Below are positions 60,001-64,000 of a DNA stretch of 64,000 nucleotides, one piece after another. The stretch is from assembly GCA_037893245.1 (NCBI GenBank), contig JBAIAA010000544.1, forward strand, positions 186,001-250,000, read 5' to 3'. The notes under the pieces were generated by a model. That model saw only the letters and a program-made list of their open reading frames with translations. It was not told the DNA's origin and ran no database searches. Source of the stretch: Crossaster papposus (Eukaryota; Echinodermata; Asteroidea; Velatida; Solasteridae). A program made the position numbers and the translations under genes. Numbering within the stretch: the stretch's first letter is position 1; every line of letters begins with the position of its first letter.

Positions 60001-61634
60001 AATGGTGGAATACCCCAATATATATGCCTATTAACAATGTTAATATGAATAATGAATATCTCTGGCTTAGAGCACCAAGCATACAAACAAGTTGAATACC
60101 CTTTTCAAAACACTTGGCCCCCTAATAAATGGAACTACCCACATGTATGTAGTATAATGTTGGGCCAAAGTTAATGGACACTGTTTTGCTATCCTTGCTA
60201 TCTCCAAAATTGCCTCGTTGATTTTGGAGGATTGAGAAGGGTTAGAGTTTTTAAATGTTGATGTCTGATTGTGTAATTTTGTCGAAGGTCCATTTGACAC
60301 CAAGTTCCATATCTCACTCACTCTGCCCACACAGAAGAAAGTTCAACACTGATGTTCCCTTCAGCACCAAACCACGGATGGCCCGGTCCTCCTCAGGCAA
60401 AGGAAGCCGTAAGAACTCGTTTGAGCATCTCGGGGACTCTCCGGAGCCTATCTCCTTCGAGTACAACCCGTCTGCTGGAGTCACGTTCCGCGACAAGCCC
60501 ACGTCGGACGTTAGTATTGTCGGTCAGGGGTATAACAACAGCAGCAACAGCCGGGGTAACAATGGCAGGACAGACTCGCCACCAATCCCGACCCACACCA
60601 ACAAGGCGCAGAACGGGCGGGACAGGAGACGCCCACAAAAAGGTGATTAGTAAGGAATTTCACAATCCACTGCTTTAGAATTCAATTTCAATTCCAAAAT
60701 TTGTGACCCACTCCAAAAAAAAAAGGTTATAACTTGTCGCCAAAAGAGTCAAAGCCCACAATGTACTTTTGTAAGCTTTCATTTGGTATATAAAACAGCT
60801 CATAACCCTTCATGTTCTGGAGAAAACAGGCTTTAAAATAGCTGGCTCTGTTGAACAACAGAACGATGCACATAAAATGGTAGTTTTTCCCATTTTTTTT
60901 CATAAAAATCAAGATTTCTGTGAATGAAACCTGAAACTGTGGATATTAAATATGTCATTCATGACAAAAAAATGAAAATCACATTTTGATGAAACGTTGA
61001 GGGGGCCATCACATGATAATGCACAGCGCAATTAACTTAATCCTTTTTTGTGTGTAGAGCCGGTCACATTTGCCTAGTCGCAATTCAAAATGCAACCACA
61101 TGACAATCGGCTATCAGGACACTTTCTCATCCAGCTGGTTACAGTTACGCACATACCACGCACTGAAGCGACCAATAATAGCACCCAAGCGCACGTTTGC
61201 AGCATTCCAATGCTTGCGTGCACAATTCACAGATTACAAACCAACTACTACATGTAATACAACATTTCAAAAATGTGTCTCTGGGGTGCATATTTGGAAA
61301 TGAACTCCCTTGTAATATTTTCTTTAAAATGACAGCATACCAGAAGGAATCATTTCACTGTTGAAGAGTTAATCTAAACATTTAACATTTGGCCATGTCC
61401 AAATTACTTGGCTGCAGCTTAAAATTCTACACGAGTCTGTTGTAATATCAAGTCCCAGCCCAGCAATTTGGACACGCCCTTTGTAGCCAGACGCAGCCTC
61501 TAAGATAGTGACATTCTTTGCAGGTTCTCTACTGTCCCCACTCTCCATGGCATCAATGCACCATCCAGGAGCAATAGATATGGACGATAAGAACAACAGT
61601 GTCGGAGAGGACTTGGCCATGGTTATTGGCAAGA
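25070..61634 (+). CDS. TOGARAM1: TOGARAM1 (crescerin-1), spliced gene; exons 1-8 in window, 3' exons beyond
   Basis: Spans 36.6 kb here. The eight exons (25,070-27,067; 32,747-32,873; 33,591-33,728; 45,632-45,898; 46,697-46,944; 48,689-48,903; 60,335-60,642; 61,524-61,634) join in consistent phase (0,1,1,1,0,2,1,1) with GT/AG borders, giving about 1,137 codons. TOGARAM1 is a ciliary TOG-array protein that binds tubulin, promotes microtubule growth and controls ciliary length and stability; vertebrate loss causes ciliopathy. Matches to the family include the TOG1 and TOG2 arrays, the GKLPWE motif after TOG2, the SSAAKKRAE motif in the linker, and the EDLAMVIGK segment near the window edge. The conserved TOG3 and TOG4 domains are not in the window. 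Introns of up to 11.9 kb are filled with mobile elements and one nested gene. Confidence 0.93.
27120..27975 (+). repeat. Partial copy of the 43.2-44.8 kb repeat, 3' half
   Basis: Collinear with 44,150-44,786: shared words GACAGACATTTGCATTTCCT, GATGTTTTCTCAGCAAGAT, GCTGAATTAGCTGTT, AAAGAAAGGGCTTGA, CACCAGGACCCC, TAAAGTTTATTTTCTGAGTT and GATGTTGTACAGTTGTG. TACATGTA tracts have been inserted or expanded within it. The terminal GTGGACAGACCC is eroded to GTGGACATAC. Confidence 0.85.
27430..29500. repeat. Dense TACATGTA / CCGGTA palindromic simple sequence
   Basis: Words such as TACATGTACATGTAC and TACCGGTACATG recur every few tens of bases on both strands, since they are self-complementary. Similar clusters occur through introns to about 58 kb. 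Confidence 0.85.
30146..30787. mobile_element. Non-autonomous hAT-like element, ends CAGGCCT
   Basis: Both termini read CAGGCCT inward. Next to them, TGGGTAGCCC/CCGGGCTAGC blocks are repeated inverted at each side (about 30,170-30,195 and 30,695-30,770). The 642-bp interior has no transposase frame. Flanks are ACATG-rich, so a target duplication cannot be read reliably. Confidence 0.6.
31116..32600 (-). mobile_element. hAT transposon, internally deleted, exact 8-bp target duplication ATTCAGAC
   Basis: Terminal inverted repeats TAGGCTTGGACGGTAT (31,116-31,131) and ATACCGTCCAAGCCTA (32,585-32,600) are perfect for 16 bp. Beyond them ATTCAGAC occurs on both sides (31,108-31,115 and 32,601-32,608), the 8-bp duplication diagnostic of hAT. 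Sub-terminal GGTAATACCG-type words are frequent. Total 1,485 bp. Only the N-terminal BED finger of a transposase remains, on the minus strand; the catalytic RNase-H domain and dimerisation domain are missing. The element ends only 146 bp before TOGARAM1 exon 2. Confidence 0.92.
31908..32162 (-). CDS. BED-type zinc finger remnant of hAT transposase
   Basis: 84 codons from ATG at 32,162, in the hAT element. Residues about 18-70 form a BED finger: an aromatic start SVLWNYFGF, a Cys-x2-Cys in ICRLC, the GNTSNLLAH turn and His-x4-His in HVRANH. BED fingers of hAT transposases bind DNA near the element ends. The frame is intact through the finger but stops at 31,908, with no catalytic region after it. 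It could act only as a truncated DNA-binding peptide, if expressed at all. Confidence 0.8.
   Translation of the reverse strand: MADLADVAEIRLVAKKKTKSVLWNYFGFEPNEAGAPKNETEAICRLCRKKVAAKQGNTSNLLAHVRANHPATHARITTGTMSVQ
32747..32873 (+). CDS. TOGARAM1: TOGARAM1 exon 2
   Basis: 127 bp, phase 0 in and phase 1 out. Encodes a basic then Pro/acidic linker (KKRDEEKPPPIRARNTWEGA onward). The acceptor follows a long pyrimidine tract (CTTTCCCTTGTATGTAG); the donor is AA|GTAAGT. Confidence 0.88.
32874..33590 (+). other. TOGARAM1 intron 2
   Basis: 717 bp. It includes tandem CTTAACTTATACCGGGTACT (about 33,148-33,205, two to three partial copies), GTACATGTACC words, and a segment near 33,000-33,065 (CCATGTGATGGGCTCTTGAC) that recurs near 57,570 as CCATGTGACGGGCTCTCGAC. 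Confidence 0.7.
33591..33728 (+). CDS. TOGARAM1: TOGARAM1 exon 3 (3' border ambiguous)
   Basis: Begins after CTCTCCCAG and reads YGMASSYRQIHLDKMKRK. Three donors leave the same phase: GC|GTAAGT after 33,641, GAG|GTACTG after 33,728, and CTG|GTACGT after 33,734. The first fits the donor consensus best but would drop about 29 Ser/Gly-rich residues whose codons look coding, so I give the middle border. Alternative splicing is possible. Linker region, no domain. Confidence 0.7.
34386..34985 (+). mobile_element. tRNA-derived SINE, copy 2, split by a MITE
   Basis: Aligns with the SINE at 16.0 kb: TATAATCTGTAGGTACTGGT, GGTTGTGGGTTTGTGTCTCG (decayed B box), CCCTTGGGCAAGGCACTTTG, CTGCTTTGCGCCAAAATGGC. 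The copy is interrupted between the B box and the CCCTTGGGC block by a 292-bp inverted-repeat insert. Confidence 0.8.
34464..34755. mobile_element. MITE inserted in the SINE, TIR CTTRCATACGCACTGTGGAC
   Basis: The left end CTTGCATACGCACTGTGGAC is inverted at 34,736-34,755 (GTCCACAGTGCGTATGTAAG) with one mismatch. The insert also has an inner GGTCCACACG / TGTGTGGACTTG pair. It is absent from the other SINE copy, so it inserted later. Confidence 0.8.
35820..36290 (+). repeat. Partial copy of the iteron repeat (5' end plus fragment), with nested unit
   Basis: The 5' end GGGTCTGTCCAGACTATGAT and GTGTGACATTT...TGCTTGCACATATTTTCCCT match the start of the 43.2-kb element. After a 199-bp nested insert, a later segment GATTGATGAATTAGCTATTC matches its 3' half. 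Confidence 0.7.
35982..36180. mobile_element. Short TIR element CCAGTTCGCGCCGG, 199 bp
   Basis: Perfect 14-bp inverted ends (35,982-35,995 and 36,167-36,180). GC-richer than its host. A target duplication is not clear. Confidence 0.7.
37020..37570. other. Intronic AT-rich sequence, no gene
   Basis: Contains TGGAAAGGCC/AAGCTTTCGTTTGATATATG-type words that look like eroded MITE sequence. No ends were found. Confidence 0.3.
37733..37965 (-). CDS. Possible first exon of an unknown acidic protein, antisense in TOGARAM1 intron 3
   Basis: From ATG at 37,965 the minus strand encodes MFSKDQCLAEALNELRDANL, then a helical segment and a Ser/Asp/Glu-rich run (about residues 43-62). At about 37,733 there is a good donor, AAG|GTATGT; reading on past it gives only a Lys-rich low-complexity tail from a poly-A/T tract. 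Upstream (38,040-38,160) is a GC-richer patch. This could be the start exon of a TE-encoded protein or an orphan gene; no downstream exon was found. No family is recognised. Confidence 0.3.
38704..39364. mobile_element. hAT-like element, TIR CAGGGTTGTAGCTA, inserted in the LINE tail
   Basis: The left end CAGGGTTGTAGCTA (38,704) is inverted at 39,351-39,364 (TAGCTACAACCCTG). GCCGGC-rich sub-terminal words occur at both sides. Flanks are CACATACAGTAGT and CACATAGTGATT; they share CACATA and AGT, compatible with a decayed duplication. It includes a TACATGTA/ACGTACGT tract at about 38,920-38,975. No transposase. A sister element lies at 50,299-50,629. Confidence 0.8.
39467..41344 (-). pseudogene. 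LINE reverse transcriptase ORF with one in-frame stop
   Basis: About 625 codons read in a single frame on the minus strand. RT blocks in order: VPILKG...NYRPIANL (finger), LLDFSSAFDTIKHDILLQRL (first catalytic Asp), GVPQGSVLGPLLFTLYT, and the catalytic FYADDTQLY. The C-terminal region ends with LWNNLPEHLKNIDSIDKFK and LKTHLFNI. The only visible lesion is a TGA at 40,481-40,483 (plus-strand TCA) between KVLD and IESYLSNR, where the family has Trp (TGG to TGA by one base). Otherwise intact, so probably a recent or slowly decaying copy. Confidence 0.9.
41383..42160. other. Intronic sequence between LINE and phrase block
   Basis: AT-rich, with a short CAA repeat at about 41,560 and TGTACGTACAGTACTG palindromes near 41,745. 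It includes GATGTCTGTCCATGAAATTA (about 41,693), a lone match to the CTGTCC phrase. No gene. Confidence 0.4.
42160..43135 (+). repeat. Irregular tandem block of a GGCCAATGGTCACC / AATGGTCAG phrase
   Basis: Variants of ATTTGGCCAATGGTCACC, followed by TAATGGTCAGTAGGGGTCA, recur near 42,311, 42,562, 42,648, 42,748, 42,810, 42,922, 42,970, 43,055 and 43,092. Between them AAATTACAAAATG and TCTTGATCCAA words also recur. Spacing varies from about 40 to 250 bp, unlike a clean satellite. Confidence 0.8.
43167..44786 (+). mobile_element. 1.6-kb inverted-repeat element with about 11 internal GGACAGAC / ACGTTTGTCAC iterons
   Basis: The ends GGGTCTGTCCACA and TGTGGACAGACCC are exact inverses. The same phrase, roughly ACGTTTGTCACATGGACAGA, recurs inside near 43,340, 43,525, 43,700, 43,731, 43,905, 43,928, 43,973, 44,152 and 44,335 in one orientation, spaced 23-190 bp apart in AT-rich DNA. 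No protein-coding frame is evident. Partial copies lie at 27.1-28.0 kb and 35.8-36.3 kb. It behaves as a repeated, probably mobile, non-autonomous unit of a type I do not recognise. Confidence 0.75.
45632..45898 (+). CDS. TOGARAM1: TOGARAM1 exon 4
   Basis: 267 bp, phase 1 in and out, AG (TTTGTTTCAG) and GTAAGT borders. Reads AHDPFAGNFATILKKRPSLR then a Glu/Ala-rich and Ser/Gly-rich linker ending GRKKVNHRP. No domain. Confidence 0.9.
45971..46042 (-). mobile_element. tRNA-like SINE head fragment
   Basis: The minus strand shows A box TTGGCGCAGTGGT and perfect B box GGTTCGATTCC with tRNA-like spacing. The acceptor arm does not pair cleanly and sequence beyond it does not match the other SINEs here, so it is a third SINE type or a tRNA pseudogene. 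Confidence 0.7.
46697..46944 (+). CDS. TOGARAM1: TOGARAM1 exon 5
   Basis: 248 bp, phase 1 in, phase 0 out. Reads PAHLPDWSPEFDTKKPKG, then SPIPLKPVLARSAGRRGQ (resembles the Pro-Ser/Arg-Arg-Gly segment of the vertebrate linker) and an acidic end (DDFELSDEDSEPD). The following GTAAGT donor is strong. Confidence 0.9.
48291..48560. mobile_element. MITE with CCAAATAGGCACTTGGGGAG termini, copy 2
   Basis: The left end CCAAATAGGCACTTGGGGAG then ACAA is inverted at the right end, TTGTCTCCCAAAGTGCCTAT then TTGG, with one mismatch in 24 bp. Collinear with the copy at 24,337-24,577. An internal inverted pair (CTTAGGGAGACACTGAAATG then TCTCCCTAAG) can fold on its own. Confidence 0.85.
48572..48594. repeat. 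Poly-G tract
   Basis: About 22 G with one A interruption, 95 bp upstream of exon 6. Confidence 0.9.
48689..48903 (+). CDS. TOGARAM1: TOGARAM1 exon 6
   Basis: 215 bp, phase 0 in, phase 2 out. Reads VSSLENVRSSAAKKRAEK, matching the conserved SAAKKRA patch of the family linker, then a Ser/Asn-rich segment and ESGFFSMYST, and ends YPISKRKG. Borders TTATCCAG and GTGAGT. Confidence 0.92.
49722..49891. repeat. 170-bp foldback element, TIR ACAAATATTGAATGCTTC
   Basis: The left arm 49,722-49,761 (ACAAATATTGAATGCTTC...GTGTAGTAAAACTA) is inverted at about 49,850-49,891. Inside, GCATTTCATTTTCCC and GGGAAAACATAATGC pair again, so almost the whole unit can form one imperfect hairpin. Confidence 0.8.
50299..50629. 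mobile_element. hAT-like MITE, CAGGGTTCTAGC ends, 8-bp near-duplicate target
   Basis: The left end CAGGGTTCTAGC and the inverse of the right end CATGGTTCTAGC match except one base. Flanking octamers ATGTAAAC (50,291-50,298) and ATGTACAC (50,630-50,637) differ at one position. GCCCGGCAC words sit inside both ends. Same family as the insert at 38,704-39,364. Confidence 0.8.
51008..51072. repeat. Poly-C then poly-A low-complexity tract
   Basis: A short C run is followed by about 23 A and further A/T-only sequence. It could be a retroelement tail, but no body is recognised on either side. Confidence 0.9.
51073..52404. other. Intronic sequence, no gene
   Basis: AT-rich with TACATGTACC clusters. 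G-rich TGGGGTGGGG tract at about 51,865-51,930. A segment ATCCCCATTTTTACAATCTT (about 51,833) also lies just 5' of the SINE at 12.6 kb, so it is part of an older repeat. Confidence 0.4.
52405..52813. mobile_element. MITE of TGTGACC...GTCACA type with about 36-bp TIRs
   Basis: The left end TGTGACCTGTCATCACAAAA then TGAGCGTAAAGTCG is inverted at the right end (CGACTTTACGCTCATTTTGT then GATGACAAGTCACA). Length 409 bp. Outer bases match the family at 17.9 and 60.7 kb, but the interior differs. Confidence 0.85.
53901..53906 (-). promoter_or_regulatory. Polyadenylation signal AATAAA for the nested Ig gene
   Basis: The plus strand reads TTTATT, giving AATAAA on the minus strand 9 bases after the stop codon. 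That is very close to the stop, so another signal further on could also be used. Confidence 0.5.
53915..55654 (-). CDS. Intronless three-Ig-domain membrane receptor with repeated tyrosine-motif tail
   Basis: 579 residues from the Met at 55,654. I prefer this over an ATG at 55,732 because a signal peptide (SRLVLSAGLLCFLLRFACHG) follows it at once and the extra 26 residues come from a non-coding tandem repeat. Ig1 (about 40-146) has NLVCDF, the core Trp and DEGTYSC; Ig2 (about 150-245) VTFYCNS and ATFTC; Ig3 (about 250-340) FAFFECNG with a later Cys. A membrane helix (about 352-378) precedes a basic KRKH anchor. The 201-residue tail has four 32-residue repeats, each with YMEM (YxxM, the PI3K p85 SH2-binding type), interleaved with YAAI, YPAV, YTAV, YTAV (YxxI/V). 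It likely signals after tyrosine phosphorylation; this is inference. No orthologue is recognised. It lies antisense in TOGARAM1 intron 6. Being intronless suggests a retrocopy origin. Confidence 0.88.
   Translation of the reverse strand: MSCISRLVLSAGLLCFLLRFACHGVLALPQLHVPAKRGPQDAVVHENDTVNLVCDFANTDLGNYSILWYYQGTGIYMYLSKNRDLIANPPLLPQLAQRLSIIGDESQNEFTLRIANVQETDEGTYSCDYVFIPEGTQEIVGKAELKVLVPPSLQSPVCSVEPASGILGDDVTFYCNSQGGKPTPNITYYKGNEHLVGPVTNSILHRYRLEAQDNGATFTCVMTTPALDEPRNCSVMPLRILPTATILPAVSRVEKGTFAFFECNGEGVPDIDNYSWKVTNTDTGLILPAKRYAVSKNGQRLWIEVTKDLELGCIVRVPSGLSGNSTARVEAVDQEQTTMSVRSTVGLDGQSSVVSVALIVVAAVLAMAVIVLIILLVWKRKHYQKTTSPQEGPMVTQVGDKSEENQEMQDYNYAAIQDVPPCISSEYMEMQESPAHKKSLEYAYPAVQKDTSGPIASEYMEMQDSPAHKKSLKHAYTAVQKGTGGRIPSEYMEMQDSPAHKKSLKHAYTAVQKGTGGPIASEYMYMEMQDSPAHKKSLYATHPKCNNDPFTSRGGIGKAVSLPVKTKKHSLRDPERSYM
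54010..54400 (-). repeat. 96-bp coding tandem repeat in the receptor tail
   Basis: Four units encode SEYMEMQDSPAHKKSL plus about 16 more residues. The first-translated copy is most diverged and the second and third nearly identical, showing recent duplication or gene conversion. The last copy carries an extra in-frame hexamer (YMYMEM). Confidence 0.95.
55669..56035. repeat. 61-bp tandem repeat, six copies, abutting the receptor's 5' end
   Basis: The unit contains CAAATCCAAACTAAAGTCTT, TGTCAAACTGTTGCTGTTTT and CAGACACAGGTCGCTGTC. Copies differ by few bases. It begins 15 bp upstream (minus strand) of the preferred start codon, so it forms the 5' UTR or promoter of the receptor gene. Confidence 0.95.
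56049..56166. repeat. Two-copy direct repeat, about 60 bp
   Basis: GATATTTTATTTTTAGTTG then CCCC-TGACACTC and a run of A appear twice in tandem with small changes. Confidence 0.85.
56167..58690. other. Intronic sequence, no gene
   Basis: Contains TACATGTAC clusters (57,165-57,315), a small TTTCGCCTCGCAAGGCGAAA palindrome at about 57,032, and the repeat CCATGTGACGGGCTCTCGAC (about 57,570) shared with 33.0 kb. No credible coding frame. Confidence 0.4.
58700..59700. repeat. Iterated TTCCCCGTGTAAAGGGGACACC block with hairpins
   Basis: The phrase GTTCCCCGTGTAAAtGGGAC-ACC occurs near 58,712, 59,074, 59,480 and 59,668. At 59,074 and 59,480 it is followed at once by its inverse (GGTGTCCCTTTACACGGGGA and a decayed form), forming hairpins. 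AT-rich sequence between them (GTGTTTTAGACTT, CTAGCATAACT) also recurs. Confidence 0.8.
60335..60642 (+). CDS. TOGARAM1: TOGARAM1 exon 7
   Basis: 308 bp, phase 2 in, phase 1 out; CTGCCCACACAG acceptor and AAAG|GTGATT donor. Reads KFNTDVPFSTKPRMARSSSG, KGSRKNSFEHLGDSPEPISF, then an Asn/Gly/Ser-rich and basic linker. Aligns with the vertebrate linker region containing FGSKP and SSAKKK-like words. Confidence 0.9.
60702..61068. mobile_element. MITE of TGTGACC...GGTCACA family, copy 2
   Basis: Starts TGTGACCCACTCCA and ends GAGCCGGTCACA. Interior GAACAACAGAACGATGCACA, GTGAATGAAACCTGAAAC and TCACATTTTGATGAAAC match the copy at 17,867-18,313. It lies in intron 7, 60 bp after exon 7. Confidence 0.8.
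61391..61479. mobile_element. Short inverted-repeat unit GGCCATGTCCAAATTACT
   Basis: The left end GGCCATGTCCAAATTACTTG and the inverse of the right end GGGCGTGTCCAAATTGCT match well over 18 bp; 89 bp long. The interior TTGGCTGCAGCTTAAAATTC matches the dispersed repeat at 22.4 kb and the palindrome arms at 24.63-24.73 kb. It ends 44 bp before exon 8. Confidence 0.65.
61524..61634 (+). CDS. TOGARAM1: TOGARAM1 exon 8
   Basis: 111 bp, phase 1 in and out; acceptor ACATTCTTTGCAG, donor A|GTAAGT. Reads SLLSPLSMASMHHPGAID then SVGEDLAMVIGK, matching the conserved EDxxxVVGKG segment of vertebrate TOGARAM1 before TOG3. An alternative in-frame acceptor at 61,492 (GTAGCCAG) would add 11 residues but has a weaker tract. 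Confidence 0.85.
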
Positions 61635-62259
61635 GTAAGTGGTCATTTTTTCTTCTTTAACCCTAACCTTCCTCAACCCTATCTGGGCCAACTAATTTCT
61701 AACCCAGTTTTCATGTGCAGCCAACGTTTTTTAAAGGTTGGTAAACTCCCCACTGGATTGAAATTCATTAAAGGTTGGTTCATGTTCTTGTATGTTTGAT
61801 AAACAGCTGTCACAAGCAGTGATGAACAAAAGCTATTTCAATCAGTGAACCTTGTGCATTGCAATTTACCTTTCTGCAACTAATGTACATGTACATGGGC
61901 ATTTCCACACTAATGGGGTATATTTGGCATGTTGTATTAGAAGGTTTAATAAAAAAAACCAGAAAACATTAAAATATCCTTGAAATGTATGTTATGTTTT
62001 AAAATAACATAAATAGATAGTAAACACAATTTATTTTAATTCCATACAATTTAAAGGTAATTTTTGAATACAAAACTTGTTTGTCCATGGCACTTTTTGA
62101 TTGAAATTTGTGACAAAAAAATGAGCACTAAATTACTGGTGTAAAAATCGGTGATTTCATCCATTATCCCAATTTTCATGTTTGGTTATTCTATAAACGT
62201 ATTTTACTTAATGTTCTTCATCTATGTTTGTTTCGTTCAGATTTCTTGATTTGTTGGTG
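61635..62259 (+). other. TOGARAM1 intron 8, start
   Basis: AT-rich, no gene or element recognised. The next exon must be beyond the window. Confidence 0.6.
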
Positions 62260-64000
62260 TATTGGTTTGTTTGTGTGTACTACGTACGTAACATTGTCTG
62301 TCCACTATGTTACGTACGTTCCCAGAGCTATTAAAAAAAAAAAAAAAATTGTTCATGGATAAATGGTGAACAGTTTGATTGAACAGGCTATAAAATCATA
62401 TTTGTTGCGTTTTGTTTAATTTTAACTTGATATTCGTTCGTTAAAATTGATTACAGCTGCAGTTGTTTAGAATCTGTCCACCTTTTTCTACGTACGTAAC
62501 ATCGATAAAAGACCCATTTTTTTTTCGTGCGCATTCTGATTACGATCTCCAGATTTTCGACGTTGTTTATTTGAGCATGCGCATTAAAAATAACATTGTG
62601 AAAAGCCGCCATTGTTGTCTAGGACGCTTACAGCGGAGCTGGTCGTCGATCTGTCCTGATTGTTACGTACGTACTTATACGTTACGTACGTTCCCTTTAT
62701 TTTTCATTTTAACCAGAAATTGTTCTCATGTAACCCTTTATAGGTCTAGGGTACTTAGAACACGCAATATGCCTTGTTTCTGTTGCAAAACTGAGCTGAT
62801 TGGCGTTGATATTAAACCTCGACTGCGTTTTGTTTCCTGAAGACAGAACACGATGTCTATATCGTATATCGTACGAACAAAGACAGATGTTTCCGTGCTG
62901 CACTTCGGGTTTGCCTGGTTTCTTACGAAGTTGTTATCACGTTTATAAACAATAGTCGTTCATGATGTCTTTAATAGGTTTTCAATCAAATATCTTCATT
63001 TTATAGCCCACTGTATTATGAAAAGTGTGGTTTCTCAACATGCCCGTAGTCGTACGTAACGCAGACAGAACTATGGCGGAACAAGTTTGCGCAGGCGCGT
63101 CATGCAAAGCTCGTCGGACCGAACAACAAAGGGAACTAGCAGAGCGCCCTCTGTTGTTTGGTGCGACGAGCTGTGCACGCCTGCGCAGACTTGTCCCGCC
63201 ATCATATTGTTTTGTGTTTATCGCGAATTTTTTAAAAACTTTAAAAACGTTAAAATATCGTTTTAAAACGGAATTTTGGAACAAACAGAGACACTGTTCT
63301 CTCAATTATGACACAGATTGAGCAGTGTGTGATGGTAAAGTGTCTTGGTAACACGATATATGTTTAAAGTTAACATTATAATTATCGTTTTTTCGTACGA
63401 ACGAACCCCTTCTCAGAGGGACTACCCAGTATTGTTTGGGGATAGCTACATGTAGTACGAAGAAGGTAGGAACAGGCCAGGGGCTGTAGGAAACATTTGG
63501 ACAGTCCTAGTTTATCTTTTTGGGAAGTTATTTTTAATCATAACAAATACAATCTGTTTGAAAAAACGGTTGTGAACATCCACAGTGACAATTCCGTCTT
63601 TGTTACGTACGTAACCTCATTAAGTATTGCAGCATAACTATTTTCCAGTTATTTGTAGTTACTAAAGCAAGACAGCCAAAATGAAGGTTTGCTGTGTCAA
63701 TACTAACACATAGACTGTGACTGCTTAAATGATGTTTTCACAAGAATTTGTCTCTGGCTTTGTCCTCTACAAGATTAGTTTTTATGTCCTTGAAAACTAG
63801 AAATTGCCTGTCACCAGACTTGCCCCAATAAACGTTTCTTGTTGAGACCTTTCATTTTAAAGTTGTGTTTGAACCTTATTAATTAAGTGAAATTAATATG
63901 TTTAACTCCCAACTACACAAATTTAGCTCTTTTAATTAAGTCTGATTTGATCAATTTTCTGTCCACGTTACGTACGTAACCAATCAATGAGAGTCAACTT
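62260..64000. repeat. Block with iterated GTTACGTACGTAAC palindromes and CTGTCCAC words (runs off the window)
   Basis: TACGTACGT-containing palindromes occur at 62,281, 62,309, 62,489, 62,662, 62,681, 63,051, 63,602 and 63,967. In several cases CTGTCC lies a few bases away (62,297, 62,474, 62,650, 63,959). This is the inverse orientation of the phrase in the 43.2-kb element. No protein-coding signal. Confidence 0.75.
63071..63204. repeat. Foldback: about 60-bp imperfect inverted repeat
   Basis: ATGGCGGAACAAGTTTGCGC and following bases to 63,133 are inverted at 63,147-63,204 (GCCTGCGCAGACTTGTCCCG). The loop is about 13 bases. GC-rich within an AT-rich intron; could be a MITE or a structured transcript. 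Confidence 0.8.

Larger units (their letters stand above)
48904..60334 (+). other. TOGARAM1 intron 6 (11.4 kb) with a nested gene
   Basis: Contains, in order, a foldback unit (49.7 kb), a hAT-like MITE (50.3 kb), a poly-A tract (about 51,018), a TGTGACC MITE (52.4 kb), the minus-strand Ig receptor gene (53.9-55.65 kb), its 61-bp tandem repeats, and an iterated-phrase block (58.7-59.7 kb). Confidence 0.85.

Overview
The window is animal nuclear DNA, AT-rich and loaded with transposable-element debris. The recognisable single-copy genes, the tRNA-headed SINEs, the abundant TACATGTA/CCGGTA palindromic sequence and a metazoan-type 18S fragment fit a marine invertebrate, most likely a non-vertebrate deuterostome such as an echinoderm. 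That assignment is an inference; the sequence alone does not fix the species.

Left part (1-25,000). It opens with the last exon of an unrecognised secreted, cysteine-rich repeat protein (1-510). The rest is intergenic: a decayed RTE-like LINE (about 760-1790), a run of non-autonomous inverted-repeat elements (2.5-8.3 kb), a broken Ty3/Gypsy element on the minus strand (gag and protease at 15.4-14.6 kb, integrase and pol end at 11.25-10.05 kb), two tRNA-derived SINEs (one with a perfect 12-bp target duplication), a remnant of a Polinton/Maverick-type protein-primed DNA polymerase (18.95-19.48 kb), an antisense 18S rRNA pseudogene with ITS1-like flank (20.1-21.5 kb), a decayed CR1/L2/jockey-like LINE (22.6-23.4 kb), and a 102-bp almost perfect palindrome just upstream of the next gene.

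Right part (25,070-64,000). This is the 5' two-thirds of TOGARAM1 (crescerin-1), a ciliary microtubule regulator. Exon 1 encodes TOG1 and TOG2; seven more exons (32,747-61,634) encode the disordered linker with matching splice phases. The TOG3/TOG4 exons must lie beyond the window. Its introns hold a hAT element with an exact 8-bp target duplication and a BED finger, a 5'-truncated LINE with a single in-frame stop and another transposon in its tail, several MITEs, and an intronless gene on the opposite strand (53,915-55,654) for a three-Ig-domain membrane receptor. That receptor's tail carries four alternating pairs of tyrosine motifs (YxxM with YxxV/I) in 32-residue repeats.

The most unusual non-coding signal is a set of blocks in the TOGARAM1 introns in which one short phrase recurs at irregular spacing in AT-rich sequence. 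The phrases are a CTGTCC/GGACAG plus ACGTnnGT phrase (43.2-44.8 kb and, in a variant form, 62.3-64 kb), a CCCCGTGTAAAGGGGACACC phrase (58.7-59.7 kb) and a GGCCAATGGTCACC phrase (42.2-43.1 kb). They look like iteron-bearing elements of undescribed type. The receptor and these blocks are the best candidates for new biology.
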